Below are positions 25,259-33,431 of a stretch of DNA of 64,000 nucleotides, in pieces. A program made the position numbers and the translations under genes. This stretch comes from Amycolatopsis rubida. Its GTDB lineage: Bacteria > Actinomycetota > Actinomycetes > Mycobacteriales > Pseudonocardiaceae. The notes under the pieces are model-generated. The model worked only from the letters and a program-made list of their open reading frames with translations, did no database searches and was not told the DNA's origin. The DNA lies in the NCBI RefSeq assembly GCF_900115345.1, contig NZ_FOWC01000003.1:1-64000 (forward strand). Reading direction: 5' to 3'. How positions within the stretch are numbered: the first letter of the stretch is position 1; every line of letters begins with the position of its first letter.

Positions 25259-26756
25259 TGGTTTCCTCCTCGTTCCGGTGCGCGTTCAAGGGAAGGCTGA
25301 ACAGGATGTAGGCGACGAACGCGCCGACAAAACCCATTGCCCAGTTGTAGTCGTACAAAGGTTTCAGGAACGGAATGAGCCCGTCCGCCGGGAACGGCCC
25401 GCCGTAGGCCCCGCCGACCGCGAGCACCGCGCCGATCAGGGTCGCGGCGAGCGCGCGCCAGTGCCAGCCGGCGGTGAACCAGTACTGCCCGCTCGGCAGG
25501 TACAGATCGGCCAGCTTGAGCCGGGTGCGCTTGACCACCCAGTACCCGGCGACCAGCACCCCGGCGACCGCGCCGAGCAGGCCGCCGTAGAAGCCGAGCC
25601 AGGCGAAAATGTAGATGTCCGGGTCGGAGTAGAGCCGCCACGGCTGGATCAGGACGCCGATCACGCCGGTGATCAGGCCGCCGAGCGCGAAGGTGATCCG
25701 CTTCGGGAAGGCGTTCGAGAAATCGTAGGACGGGCTGACGACGTTCGCGGCCAGGTTGGCCGAGATCGTCGCCAGCACCAGCGCGATCAGCGCGACGACG
25801 ACCACGACCGGGCTGGCGAACTTGTCCGCCAGCTGCGCCGGGTCCCAGATGTCCTGCCCGTAGAGCACGTGCCCGCCGGACGTGGTGAGGATGGCGACGA
25901 CGGCGATGAACGTCATCGTGGTCGGCAGTCCGAGGATCTGCCCGCGCATCTGCTTGCGCTGGCTGCCGCCGAAGCGGGTGAAGTCCGGCATGTTCAGCGA
26001 CAGCGTCGACCAGAACGCGATCATCGCCATCAGCGACGGCGCGAACACCTTCCAGAACCCCGGCCCCCAGCCGAGCTTCCCGCTGTCGTGCAGGATCGGG
26101 CCGAGTCCGCCCGCCTTCACCAGCACGTAGCCGAGCAGGATCAGGAAGCCGACCGACACCAGCGGCGCGGTCCAGTTCTCGAACTTGCGGACCGCCTCCA
26201 TGCCGCGCCAGATGATCAGCATCTGCAGCAGCCAGAACACCGCGAACGACAGCCACATCGTCCAGTGCTGCCCGGCGATCACCGCCGAATCGCGCCAGCC
26301 GGACCCGGCGAGCCGCCCGACGATCACGTAGATCGCCTCGCCGCCCACCCAGGTCTGGATGCCGAACCAGCCGCAGGCGATGAACGCGCGCAGCAGCGCG
26401 GCGAGGTTCGCCCCGCGCAGGCCGTAGAACGCGCGGGCGAACACGGGGAACGGAATGCCGTATTTGGTGCCCGCGTGGCTGTTGAGCAGCATCGGCGCGA
26501 GCACGACCAGGTTGCCGACGGTGATCGTGATCAGCGCCTGCAGCCAGTTCATGCCGAGCGCGATGAGCGACGCGGCCAGTGCGTACGAAGGGATGTTGTG
26601 CGCCATCCCCATCCAGAGCGCGAAATAGTTGTAGGTCGTCCAGGTCCGCTTCTCGACCGGGACCGGGGCCAGTTCGTCGTTGAAGAACCGGCTGCCTCGC
26701 AGCGCCCGCACGTCGCCGAGGTCCACCCGGCTGTGCTCACGTGTCGTCGGCTCCAT
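25251..26756 (-). CDS. NCS1-family nucleobase/hydantoin:cation symporter
   Basis: A 501-residue membrane protein with about 12 transmembrane helices. The N-terminal tail (FFNDELAPVPVEKRTW) and the first helix (TYNYFALWMGMAHNIPSY) match the NCS1 family (Mhp1, PucI, CodB), as does the GIPFPVFARAFYGLRGAN segment. It begins a four-gene operon for pyrimidine or hydantoin breakdown, so uracil, thymine or a hydantoin is the likely substrate. The gene is divergent from the two-component system at 26977. Confidence 0.9.
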   Translation of the reverse strand: MEPTTREHSRVDLGDVRALRGSRFFNDELAPVPVEKRTWTTYNYFALWMGMAHNIPSYALAASLIALGMNWLQALITITVGNLVVLAPMLLNSHAGTKYGIPFPVFARAFYGLRGANLAALLRAFIACGWFGIQTWVGGEAIYVIVGRLAGSGWRDSAVIAGQHWTMWLSFAVFWLLQMLIIWRGMEAVRKFENWTAPLVSVGFLILLGYVLVKAGGLGPILHDSGKLGWGPGFWKVFAPSLMAMIAFWSTLSLNMPDFTRFGGSQRKQMRGQILGLPTTMTFIAVVAILTTSGGHVLYGQDIWDPAQLADKFASPVVVVVALIALVLATISANLAANVVSPSYDFSNAFPKRITFALGGLITGVIGVLIQPWRLYSDPDIYIFAWLGFYGGLLGAVAGVLVAGYWVVKRTRLKLADLYLPSGQYWFTAGWHWRALAATLIGAVLAVGGAYGGPFPADGLIPFLKPLYDYNWAMGFVGAFVAYILFSLPLNAHRNEEETSV

Positions 26757-26912
26757 TGCGGAATCCTGCGCGCCGGGCGGGGGCCGGGGGCAGAGACAGA
26801 CTGTTCACTGTTCGGCCGCCCTCGGCGCAGTCTGTCGATTGCGCCGAACCGCGCCGGGGTGCATGACCTACGTCACAACCTGCTCGTCATCCCGGGGCAA
26901 AACGGCGGAAAC

Positions 26913-26939
26913 ATCTCCACCGGATCTCCACATCTCACC
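26913..26939 (+). promoter_or_regulatory. Direct repeats, candidate response-regulator site
   Basis: ATCTCCAC occurs at 26913 and 26924 (11-base spacing), and the related ATCTCACC starts at 26932. An 11-base spacing is typical of OmpR-family binding sites. The repeats lie 40-65 bases before the response-regulator start and may mediate self-control. Confidence 0.35.
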
Positions 26940-26976
26940 CGGATGGCCTCCACGGCGATTGCTTAAAGTCGGCGGC

Positions 26977-27669
26977 ATGGACAACGGGGGAAGACGGGTG
27001 CTGGTCGTCGAGGACGACCTCACCATCGCCGCGTCGATCGATGCCCGGCTGAGCGCGGAAGGGTTTTCCGTGACGGTCGCGCACGACGGCCCCGCGGCAG
27101 TCGACGCGGAGGCGGCGACCAGTCCCGACCTGGTGGTTCTCGACGTGATGCTGCCCGGTTTCGACGGACTCGAGGTGTGCCGCCGGATCCAGGCGCGAAG
27201 GCCGGTGCCGGTGCTCATGCTCACCGCCCGCGCCGACGAGACCGACCTGCTGGTGGGGCTCGGCGTCGGCGCGGACGACTACCTCACGAAGCCGTTCTCG
27301 ATGCGCGTGCTGTCCGCGCGGATCCAGGCGTTGCTGCGGCGGGTGGAGCGCTCGTCGGCCGCGGCGGAGGAGCGGATCGTGCTGGGAGATCTGGAGATCG
27401 ACATCGCGGAACGCCGGGTTCGCCGAGGGGGCGAACCCGCCCAGCTGACGCCGATCGAATTCGATCTCCTGGTGCATTTCGCGCGCCGTCCGCGCGCGGT
27501 GCAGCCGCGGGAACGGCTGCTGAGCGAGGTGTGGGACTGGGACGTGCAGGCGACCGGAGCCGGTACCCGGGCGGTGGACAGCCACATCAAGGCGTTGCGG
27601 CGGAAGCTCGGGGCCGATTTGATCCGGACGGTGCACGGGGTCGGGTACGCGCTGGAGGTTCCCGCGTGA
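26977..27669 (+). CDS. OmpR-family response regulator
   Basis: A 230-residue regulator. The receiver domain (residues 7-118) has acidic pocket residues in VVEDD, phospho-acceptor Asp56 ([12 protein letters not shown]), a Thr in MLTAR and Lys in YLTKPF. The C-terminal winged helix starts near residue 135 and includes [16 protein letters not shown] and [18 protein letters not shown]. The start at ATG 26977 fits the receiver fold. It overlaps the sensor kinase gene (GTGA) and pairs with it. The stimulus is unknown. Confidence 0.92.
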   Translation: MDNGGRRVLVVEDDLTIAASIDARLSAEGFSVTVAHDGPAAVDAEAATSPDLVVLDVMLPGFDGLEVCRRIQARRPVPVLMLTARADETDLLVGLGVGADDYLTKPFSMRVLSARIQALLRRVERSSAAAEERIVLGDLEIDIAERRVRRGGEPAQLTPIEFDLLVHFARRPRAVQPRERLLSEVWDWDVQATGAGTRAVDSHIKALRRKLGADLIRTVHGVGYALEVPA

Positions 27670-28736
27670 AGCCGTTCGTCGCGAAGGCCGTGGATTTCCT
27701 GCCGAGACCGCTGGACGGGATCCGGTCGATCAAGCTGAAACTGGCGATCCTGATGGTCGCCTCCGGCGGGATCGCGTTCGCGTTCTTCCGCTACCAGATC
27801 GGCTGGCTGCCGCCGCGGACGACGGTGACCGCGGTGGCGATCGCGCTGCTGACGTCGCAGATCCTGGCGCACGGCATGACCAGGCCGCTGCGCGAGATGA
27901 CGGCGGCCGCGCGGGCGATGGCGAAAGGCGACTACACACGCCGGATCCGCGCCACCGCCCGCGACGAGGTCGGCTCGCTGGCCGCGGCGTTCAACCAGAT
28001 GGCCGCCGACCTGTCCACCGCGGACCGGCAGCGCCGGGAGCTGATCGCGAACGTCTCGCACGAGCTCCGGACGCCGATCACCGCGCTGAACGCCGTGCTG
28101 GAGAACCTGGTGGACGGCGTCGCTTCGCCGGATCCCGCGACGCTGCGCACGGCATTGCACCAGACCGAACGCCTGGGGAGGCTGGTCACCGAACTGCTGG
28201 ATCTGTCGCAGATCGACGCCGGAACGCTGCCGCTGGACCGATCGCCGGTCGACCTCGAAGACCTGCTCGCCGAGGTCGCCGCGGAGGCGGAAGCCATGGC
28301 CGCGGCGGCGGGCCGGGGAGTCCGGTTCGCGGTCTCGGTGACCCCGTCCGGCGCGATGGTGTCCGCTGACCGGGAACGGATCTACCAGGTGGTGCTGAAC
28401 CTGCTGGAGAACGCCGCCCGGCACGGCCCCGCCGGGGGAGAGGTGGCGGTGCTGGCGCGGGTCGAGGCCGGGGAGGCGCGGATCGAGGTGCACGACCAGG
28501 GACCGGGGATTCCGGAACCCGACCGGGACCGGGTGTTCGAGCGCTTCACCCGGGGAGAACGCGCCGGCGGCGGCGGGACCGGACTGGGGCTGGCGATCGT
28601 GCGGTGGGTGGTGGAACTGCACGGCGGGACCGTCGCGGTGGTCGACCCCGAGCCGGTCGAGGCGGTGCCTGGCGGAGGTCCCGCCGCTGGCGGCGGCGGG
28701 CCGGGGTGCCGGATCCGGGTGACGCTGCCTGCCTGA
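27666..28736 (+). CDS. Sensor histidine kinase
   Basis: A 356-residue kinase. Two hydrophobic segments at about residues 24-41 and 51-68 are separated by a very short loop, so there is almost no extracellular sensor. A HAMP domain (to ~122), the H-box NVSHELRTP with His132 and an HATPase domain (N-box [13 protein letters not shown]-boxes [10 protein letters not shown] and GTGLGLAIV) follow. A Gly/Pro-rich insertion lies near the C-terminus. It partners the upstream response regulator. The lack of a periplasmic domain suggests it senses the membrane or an internal signal. Confidence 0.92.
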   Translation: MKPFVAKAVDFLPRPLDGIRSIKLKLAILMVASGGIAFAFFRYQIGWLPPRTTVTAVAIALLTSQILAHGMTRPLREMTAAARAMAKGDYTRRIRATARDEVGSLAAAFNQMAADLSTADRQRRELIANVSHELRTPITALNAVLENLVDGVASPDPATLRTALHQTERLGRLVTELLDLSQIDAGTLPLDRSPVDLEDLLAEVAAEAEAMAAAAGRGVRFAVSVTPSGAMVSADRERIYQVVLNLLENAARHGPAGGEVAVLARVEAGEARIEVHDQGPGIPEPDRDRVFERFTRGERAGGGGTGLGLAIVRWVVELHGGTVAVVDPEPVEAVPGGGPAAGGGGPGCRIRVTLPA

Positions 28737-28759
28737 GGCCGGGCCGCACTCCCGCAAAA

Positions 28760-28814
28760 GTCCGTGAAGGGCTCCTTGCGGGACTCAGGTTCCCGCAAGG
28801 AGCCCTTCACGGAC
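28760..28814. repeat. Perfect 24-bp-arm palindromic element
   Basis: The arms 28760-28783 and 28791-28814 are perfect inverted copies around a 7-base loop. The element lies 23 bases after the kinase stop codon and can act as its terminator. It is the best-preserved of three related elements in the window. Confidence 0.85.
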
Positions 28815-28948
28815 CTCCGAGGCGCGTCGCCGGACCTGTCGGCAGCGGCGAGAATCCCCGCGCCCGGCCCACGGCGGAGAAATCCTTGGCGAGTTTCCTC
28901 ACCTGGCCGCCACGCACCTTGCTATTTGCTATCGCGAAGAGAGGTTTC

Positions 28949-30436
28949 ATGTCCGAGCAGGTCCAGAATCATCCCGCGCATGCCGTTCCGCCTTGGGCGG
29001 TGCGAGTCGTCCGGCACCCGGGGCCCCGGCCGTTGTTCGAGCGGGCCGAAGCCGCGGTGCCCGTCGAGGCGAAGCTGGCCGCGCTGGCGGTGGCGGTCGC
29101 GGGGGCGGTCGTCGTGCCGGTGGACCGGCCCGGGATCGGCTGGATGCTGGCGCTGCTGATCGCGGCCGCGGCGCTCTTGGCGTGCGCGAGGCTGTCCGAG
29201 GCGCGAGAAGGAAAAGCGAGGCGTTGGCGACAAGCCGGTTGGGCGCTGCTGGCGATCGCGCTGCTCGCGGTAGGAGCCCTGCGGGCGGCCGAGTGGCTGT
29301 TCGTCTTGTGCGGGCTCGCGGCGGCGGCCGCGGCGTCGCTCGCCGTCGTCGGGAAGCGGACTGTGCACGGCGTGACCTACGACGTTCTCGCCGTCCCGCT
29401 CGAAGCGTTCCGCGCGGTGCCGTGGCTGCTCCGCCGGAGTCCTCGCCCTGGTCGGCACCAAGGGCGGGTCCTCGGGGCGGCGCTGCTGTCCGGCCTGGTC
29501 CTGGTGGTGTTCTTGCCGTTGCTGATCAGCGCGGATCCCCGCTTCGCGCAGTTCGTCGGCGACCTCGTCCCGGACGTGCGGCCCAGTTCGGCTGTCCAAG
29601 CCGTGCTGGTGTTCGCTGTGGGCTTCGCGGCGATGGCGGCCGTCTTCCTGATCTCGGCAGATCCCTTGCCAGAACGGGAAAACCGGAAGACCACGGTCGG
29701 CGATCGGCTGTCGTGGACGTCCTTGCTGGGCACCTTGTCGGTGCTGTTCACCGCGTACGTCGGCGTGCAAGCGACCGCTCTGTTCGGCGGCACGGACTAC
29801 GTCCTCCGCACCGACGGCCTCACCTCGGCGGACTACGCACGCGGCGGTTTCTGGCAACTCTGCGCCTGCACAGTGCTGACCCTCGGCATCGTCGCCGCGG
29901 CCCTGCGCTGGGCCCCGAAAACCACCCGCGCCGACCGGACGGTGTTGCGGGCGCTGCTCGGCGCGCTGACCGTGCTGAGCCTGGTCGTGGTGCTGTCCGC
30001 CTTGAGCCGCATGTGGACCTACCAGCAGGCTTACGGATTCACGGTGCCGCGCTTGCTGGTGGAGGTGTGCGAGATCTGGCTCGGCGTGGTGTTCGTCCTG
30101 ATCGGAGCGACACTGGGCACGCTCCGCGCGAACTGGCTGCCCCGCGCGGCGATCGCGACCGCCGCGCTGGCGCTGCTGGGACTGGCCGCGGCGAACCCGG
30201 AGGCGGCGATCGCGACCGCCAATCTGGATCGGGCGGCGCAGGGCAAGCCGCTCGACGTCCGTTACCTGAGCCGGTTCTCCGCCGACGTGGCCCCGGTGGT
30301 CGCGCAGCGCCGTCCCGACGCGGCTTGCCTGCTGCGCCCGATCGCCGGGTCGCTGGCCGGCGACGCCTGGCCCGCCTGGAACTTGAGCCGTTCCCGGGCG
30401 CGGGAGATCGTCCGGTCGCAGGCCCCGTGCGCATGA
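28949..30436 (+). CDS. DUF4153/DUF4173-type polytopic membrane protein
   Basis: A 495-residue protein with about ten or more transmembrane helices after a ~45-residue cytoplasmic N-terminus. The C-terminal soluble tail contains LDVRYLSRFSADVAP and WNLSRSRAR, which I associate with the DUF4153/DUF4173 family. Its function is unknown. ATG 28949 follows a GAGAGG ribosome-binding site. It has its own unit after the palindromic element. Confidence 0.75.
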   Translation: MSEQVQNHPAHAVPPWAVRVVRHPGPRPLFERAEAAVPVEAKLAALAVAVAGAVVVPVDRPGIGWMLALLIAAAALLACARLSEAREGKARRWRQAGWALLAIALLAVGALRAAEWLFVLCGLAAAAAASLAVVGKRTVHGVTYDVLAVPLEAFRAVPWLLRRSPRPGRHQGRVLGAALLSGLVLVVFLPLLISADPRFAQFVGDLVPDVRPSSAVQAVLVFAVGFAAMAAVFLISADPLPERENRKTTVGDRLSWTSLLGTLSVLFTAYVGVQATALFGGTDYVLRTDGLTSADYARGGFWQLCACTVLTLGIVAAALRWAPKTTRADRTVLRALLGALTVLSLVVVLSALSRMWTYQQAYGFTVPRLLVEVCEIWLGVVFVLIGATLGTLRANWLPRAAIATAALALLGLAAANPEAAIATANLDRAAQGKPLDVRYLSRFSADVAPVVAQRRPDAACLLRPIAGSLAGDAWPAWNLSRSRAREIVRSQAPCA

Positions 30437-30443
30437 CGGGGGG

Positions 30444-31155
30444 TCAGCTCCGGGGCACGGTCAGCCGCCAGCCGATCAGGGGGTTTTCGTCCTCCGGGAG
30501 GTGCTCGGAGCGGCCCACCGCGCAGCGATGCCGGACCAGGTCGCGGCGCGCCGCCGGGGTCAGTTCCGCGTCTCCGGACGGGCTTTCCCCGTCGATGTCC
30601 ACGTTCGCGTCGACGTTGAACCGGTAGACGTCCGCGGTCAGGTAGCCGGGGCGGACATCGGTCTTCCCTTGCGAATTGTGTCCCCCGGCCGAGCGATCCG
30701 TCGCTGGTCGGCCGATGGCGGCGGAGGTACGAATCCGGCGGCGCGCCCGGATCACCGCTCTGTTCGACGGCCGCGATCTCGTGGAAGAACGGGTCGAACC
30801 GCGCGACTTCCACCTGCCGCATGCCCAGCGCGGGGAAGAAGCCGATGTACTCCACCACGCTGACGCGCACTTCGTGCTCGGGCAGGTGCAATCGGTGCGC
30901 CCACGGCGTTTCGGCTCGGTCCGGGAGACCGGACTGGAAGCCCAGCACCAGGAGATCGCTGATCCGGCCGAGCGCATACGCTTGTTCGGGCAGATCGCCC
31001 CAGACGTACTCCGTCCGCTGCCGTTCTCCGCGGACCGCCAGCGGGGCGAGCGGCGACGGCACGCTGGTCGAGCCACGGCGAAAGCAGAACAACGCCGATC
31101 CGGTGTGCTGGTGCACCGCGAAGTACCGTTCGCGCAGCGTTGTCGGGGTCATCAC
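30444..31155 (-). pseudogene. Unknown ~236-residue protein gene interrupted by a one-base frameshift
   Basis: Two coding stretches in different frames join near a run of five C (30682-30686, G on the coding strand). The 5' part starts at GTG/ATG 31155/31152 (TPTTLRERYFAVHQHTG, later VVEYIGFFPALGMRQVEV). The 3' part reads HNSQGKTDVRPGYLTADVYR and ends GWRLTVPRS. Removing one base from the run restores one frame of about 236 codons. No family is recognised. The change may be a real mutation, a slippery tract or a sequence error. Confidence 0.65.
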
Positions 31156-31254
31156 GGCGACGTGGCCTACGGAGAACAGCGTCGGCGTCCTACCGGGTTG
31201 TCCGCCGCGGCAACCGATTCCGGGACCGCCGGAGCCGAGTGCCGCCGCCGGGCC

Positions 31255-31626
31255 CTAAAGCGCGAACACCCCGTTCGACTGGCTGTCCGCCGCGCACTTG
31301 TTCGGGTACGTCGTCCGGTACGTCACCTGGGTGCCGCGCCAGCTGCCCAGCGCCGTGACGTCCACCGGGGAGTAGATCATCGTGCACTTCTGCCGGTGCG
31401 GCGTGATGCGGGCGAAGTCGCCGTCGACCGCCGTGAGCGTCGCGCAGGCGGTGTCGCGGTGGCGGTGCGTGCCGCCGGCGGGGTCGCAGGTCAGGGACAC
31501 GCTCGTGACGCGCCCGGAAGTCTCGTGCATGGTCAGCTGCATCACGGACTCCGGGACGTGCGGTGCGGCCAGGCCGCCGAAACCGATCAAGGCAGCTGCG
31601 ACCGGAGCGAAGGAAGAGAACACCAT
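31255..31626 (-). CDS. Subtilisin inhibitor-like secreted protease inhibitor (SSI family)
   Basis: A 123-residue exported protein. A hydrophobic signal segment covers residues 4-21, though it lacks a basic start. The mature part has all four SSI cysteines: Cys47 and Cys61 (VSLTCDPAGG, TACATL), and Cys81 and Cys111 (KCTMIYSP, PNKCAADSQ). By alignment with Streptomyces SSI the reactive bond is Met83-Ile84, so it should inhibit subtilisin-like proteases. It ends NGVFAL, close to the SSI ending SSVFAF. Confidence 0.88.
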   Translation of the reverse strand: MVFSSFAPVAAALIGFGGLAAPHVPESVMQLTMHETSGRVTSVSLTCDPAGGTHRHRDTACATLTAVDGDFARITPHRQKCTMIYSPVDVTALGSWRGTQVTYRTTYPNKCAADSQSNGVFAL

Positions 31627-31654
31627 ACGAGAGTTATCGGCACCGCGAACCCGA

Positions 31655-33301
31655 TCACTGTGCTCCTCGTCCGGGTAGGGTTTCCTCGCTCGGACGGGTG
31701 GCGGCACCGAGGTCGTGCGCGAGTAATGCCACGTACAGCGACAACATCGACTCCGGATCTTCCAGTCGCACTCCCAGCACCTGTTCGATACGGGCGAGTT
31801 GCTGGTAGTACGCCGTCCGTGAGGTGTGGGCGGCGACGGCCGCGGCGGACTTGTTGCCGCCGTGTGCGCAATAGTGCCGCAGCGCCGGGACAAGGCGACT
31901 GCCGGAAGCAGCGTCGCGTTCGAGGAGCGGGCCCAGCTCTCGCGCGGCGAAGGCGTGTACGCGCTCGTCGTCAGCGAGAAGGTGCAGCAGGCCGCGTAAC
32001 CGAACATCCTTGAGACGGTGCAACGGTTGCCCGTCGTCCTCGTCGAGTGCGGCAGCAGCGACGTGCGCGGCTTCGACCAAAGTGCGTTGTGCTTCAGCGG
32101 GTCCGGTGACCGTCGTGCCTACGCCGAGCGCGGCTGGCGCGGAAGCGCGCGCGTCGTGGATGTCGGTGGCTAGGCGCTGGAGTACGGCGTCGGCGTTGGC
32201 TTCCGGCGAGAGAGCGAGAAGGGCGCGTACGGCAGTTTCGTCCGTCGACACCAGCGCGGACACCTTCGCTCGGCGCGTCGCGAGCGCAGTCGCTTCGGCC
32301 AGTTCGCGCAACAGTGGCGGCGTGGACAGCGTCGGACGCGTAGTCGCGGTGACACGTGGCCGTACCGCTAGGCCGACCAGCTGTCGTCCAGTCAGTGGCA
32401 CGGCGAGCGCAGAAGAACGCGCGAGGATCTCAGCGGTTGGCGCGGGAGAATTCAGCAGCTCGGTCAACACCGCGCGGTGCGCTTGCCGTTCGAGAGTGTC
32501 GGAGTCGCGCGCGACGAGACGGTGCACCGCGAGCGCGGACGCCGCCCGTTCGGCGACCACCTGGTACCGATGCGGTGGCGGCTCGGCGCAGACCAGCACC
32601 AGCCGACCCCAGTCGTGGCCGCGCGCGCCGACGACGGTGACCAGCCAGCCCGCCGCCGAGTGGTAGCCGGTGCGCTCGCCGACCTGCACCACTCGCGACC
32701 GGGCCGGCCAGCCGATCAGCAATTCGCCCGGATCCGTGCCCGCCGTGTCGTAGGCGAGGACTTCGTGTTCCAGCGTTTCCAGCACGACCGGCTGTTCGGT
32801 CAATCGCGCCACCTCGGCCAGCACCGCGGCAGGCTCGGCGCCAGCGACGGTCAGCGACGTGAACGTTTCGTGCACCCGCTCCGCCGCCCGAAGCTCGGCG
32901 AGCTGCGCGTCCACGATCATTCCGTTCACTGCCTCGGTCACCGCGACATAGCGGGTCTCGCGGGACAGCGTCACCAGCGGCAATCCGCGCTGCTCGGCCG
33001 CCGCGACGAGGGCCTGCGGCAGCCGGTCGTTCCAGTGCCGCACCAGCTCGACCACCAGGCCCGCGACGCCCACCTCGGCGAGGTCGGCGACGTACCGGGT
33101 CAGCGTCGCGTCGTCGTCCGGAAGCGCGACCCCCGTGGTGAGCACGAGTTCTCCGCCGCGCAGCAGATGCGCGATGTCGGCGACCTCGGCCGCGTGCGCC
33201 CAGCGCACCCGCCGTTCGAGCCCGGTGCTGCCCGCGACCACGCGCGGGCACCCCTGGCGCAGCACCGGCAACGCGAGCGCCTCGGCGACGGTCGGGTACA
33301 T
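31655..33301 (-). CDS. PucR-family transcriptional regulator
   Basis: A 548-residue regulator. The N-terminal PucR domain (from MYPTVAEALALPVL, with RWAHAAEVADIAHLLRGGEL) is followed by a GGDEF-like middle region and the C-terminal PucR helix-turn-helix (HYCAHGGNKSAAAVAAHTSR, TAYYQQLARIEQVLGVRLED). AAGGGGG precedes the ATG at 33301. It is divergent from mmsA, so it probably controls mmsA. PucR proteins commonly respond to purine or pyrimidine breakdown products, which fits the operon at 21.9-26.8 kb. Confidence 0.9.
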   Translation of the reverse strand: MYPTVAEALALPVLRQGCPRVVAGSTGLERRVRWAHAAEVADIAHLLRGGELVLTTGVALPDDDATLTRYVADLAEVGVAGLVVELVRHWNDRLPQALVAAAEQRGLPLVTLSRETRYVAVTEAVNGMIVDAQLAELRAAERVHETFTSLTVAGAEPAAVLAEVARLTEQPVVLETLEHEVLAYDTAGTDPGELLIGWPARSRVVQVGERTGYHSAAGWLVTVVGARGHDWGRLVLVCAEPPPHRYQVVAERAASALAVHRLVARDSDTLERQAHRAVLTELLNSPAPTAEILARSSALAVPLTGRQLVGLAVRPRVTATTRPTLSTPPLLRELAEATALATRRAKVSALVSTDETAVRALLALSPEANADAVLQRLATDIHDARASAPAALGVGTTVTGPAEAQRTLVEAAHVAAAALDEDDGQPLHRLKDVRLRGLLHLLADDERVHAFAARELGPLLERDAASGSRLVPALRHYCAHGGNKSAAAVAAHTSRTAYYQQLARIEQVLGVRLEDPESMLSLYVALLAHDLGAATRPSEETLPGRGAQ

Positions 33302-33333
33302 CGATCCCCCTTGCTGGCCGGCAGGGCACAGAC

Positions 33334-33361
33334 TGTACGGCGGAAAGGGGTAGTCCGTACA
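33334..33361. promoter_or_regulatory. Inverted repeat in the PucR-mmsA intergenic region
   Basis: TGTACGG (33334-33340) and CCGTACA (33355-33361) form an inverted repeat with a 14-base gap between the divergent regulator and dehydrogenase genes. It is a candidate PucR operator. Confidence 0.45.
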
Positions 33362-33431
33362 CGTTGTCGATAGCGGATCCGGGCGGCTCGCCCGGAGACT
33401 CGTGGACACCCGACCGGAAGGAGCGGACGTC

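Noticed and set aside
30262..30443. Extension of the frameshifted unknown gene to 30262
   Set aside because: This part is antisense to the membrane-protein gene and loses coding character after the frameshift.
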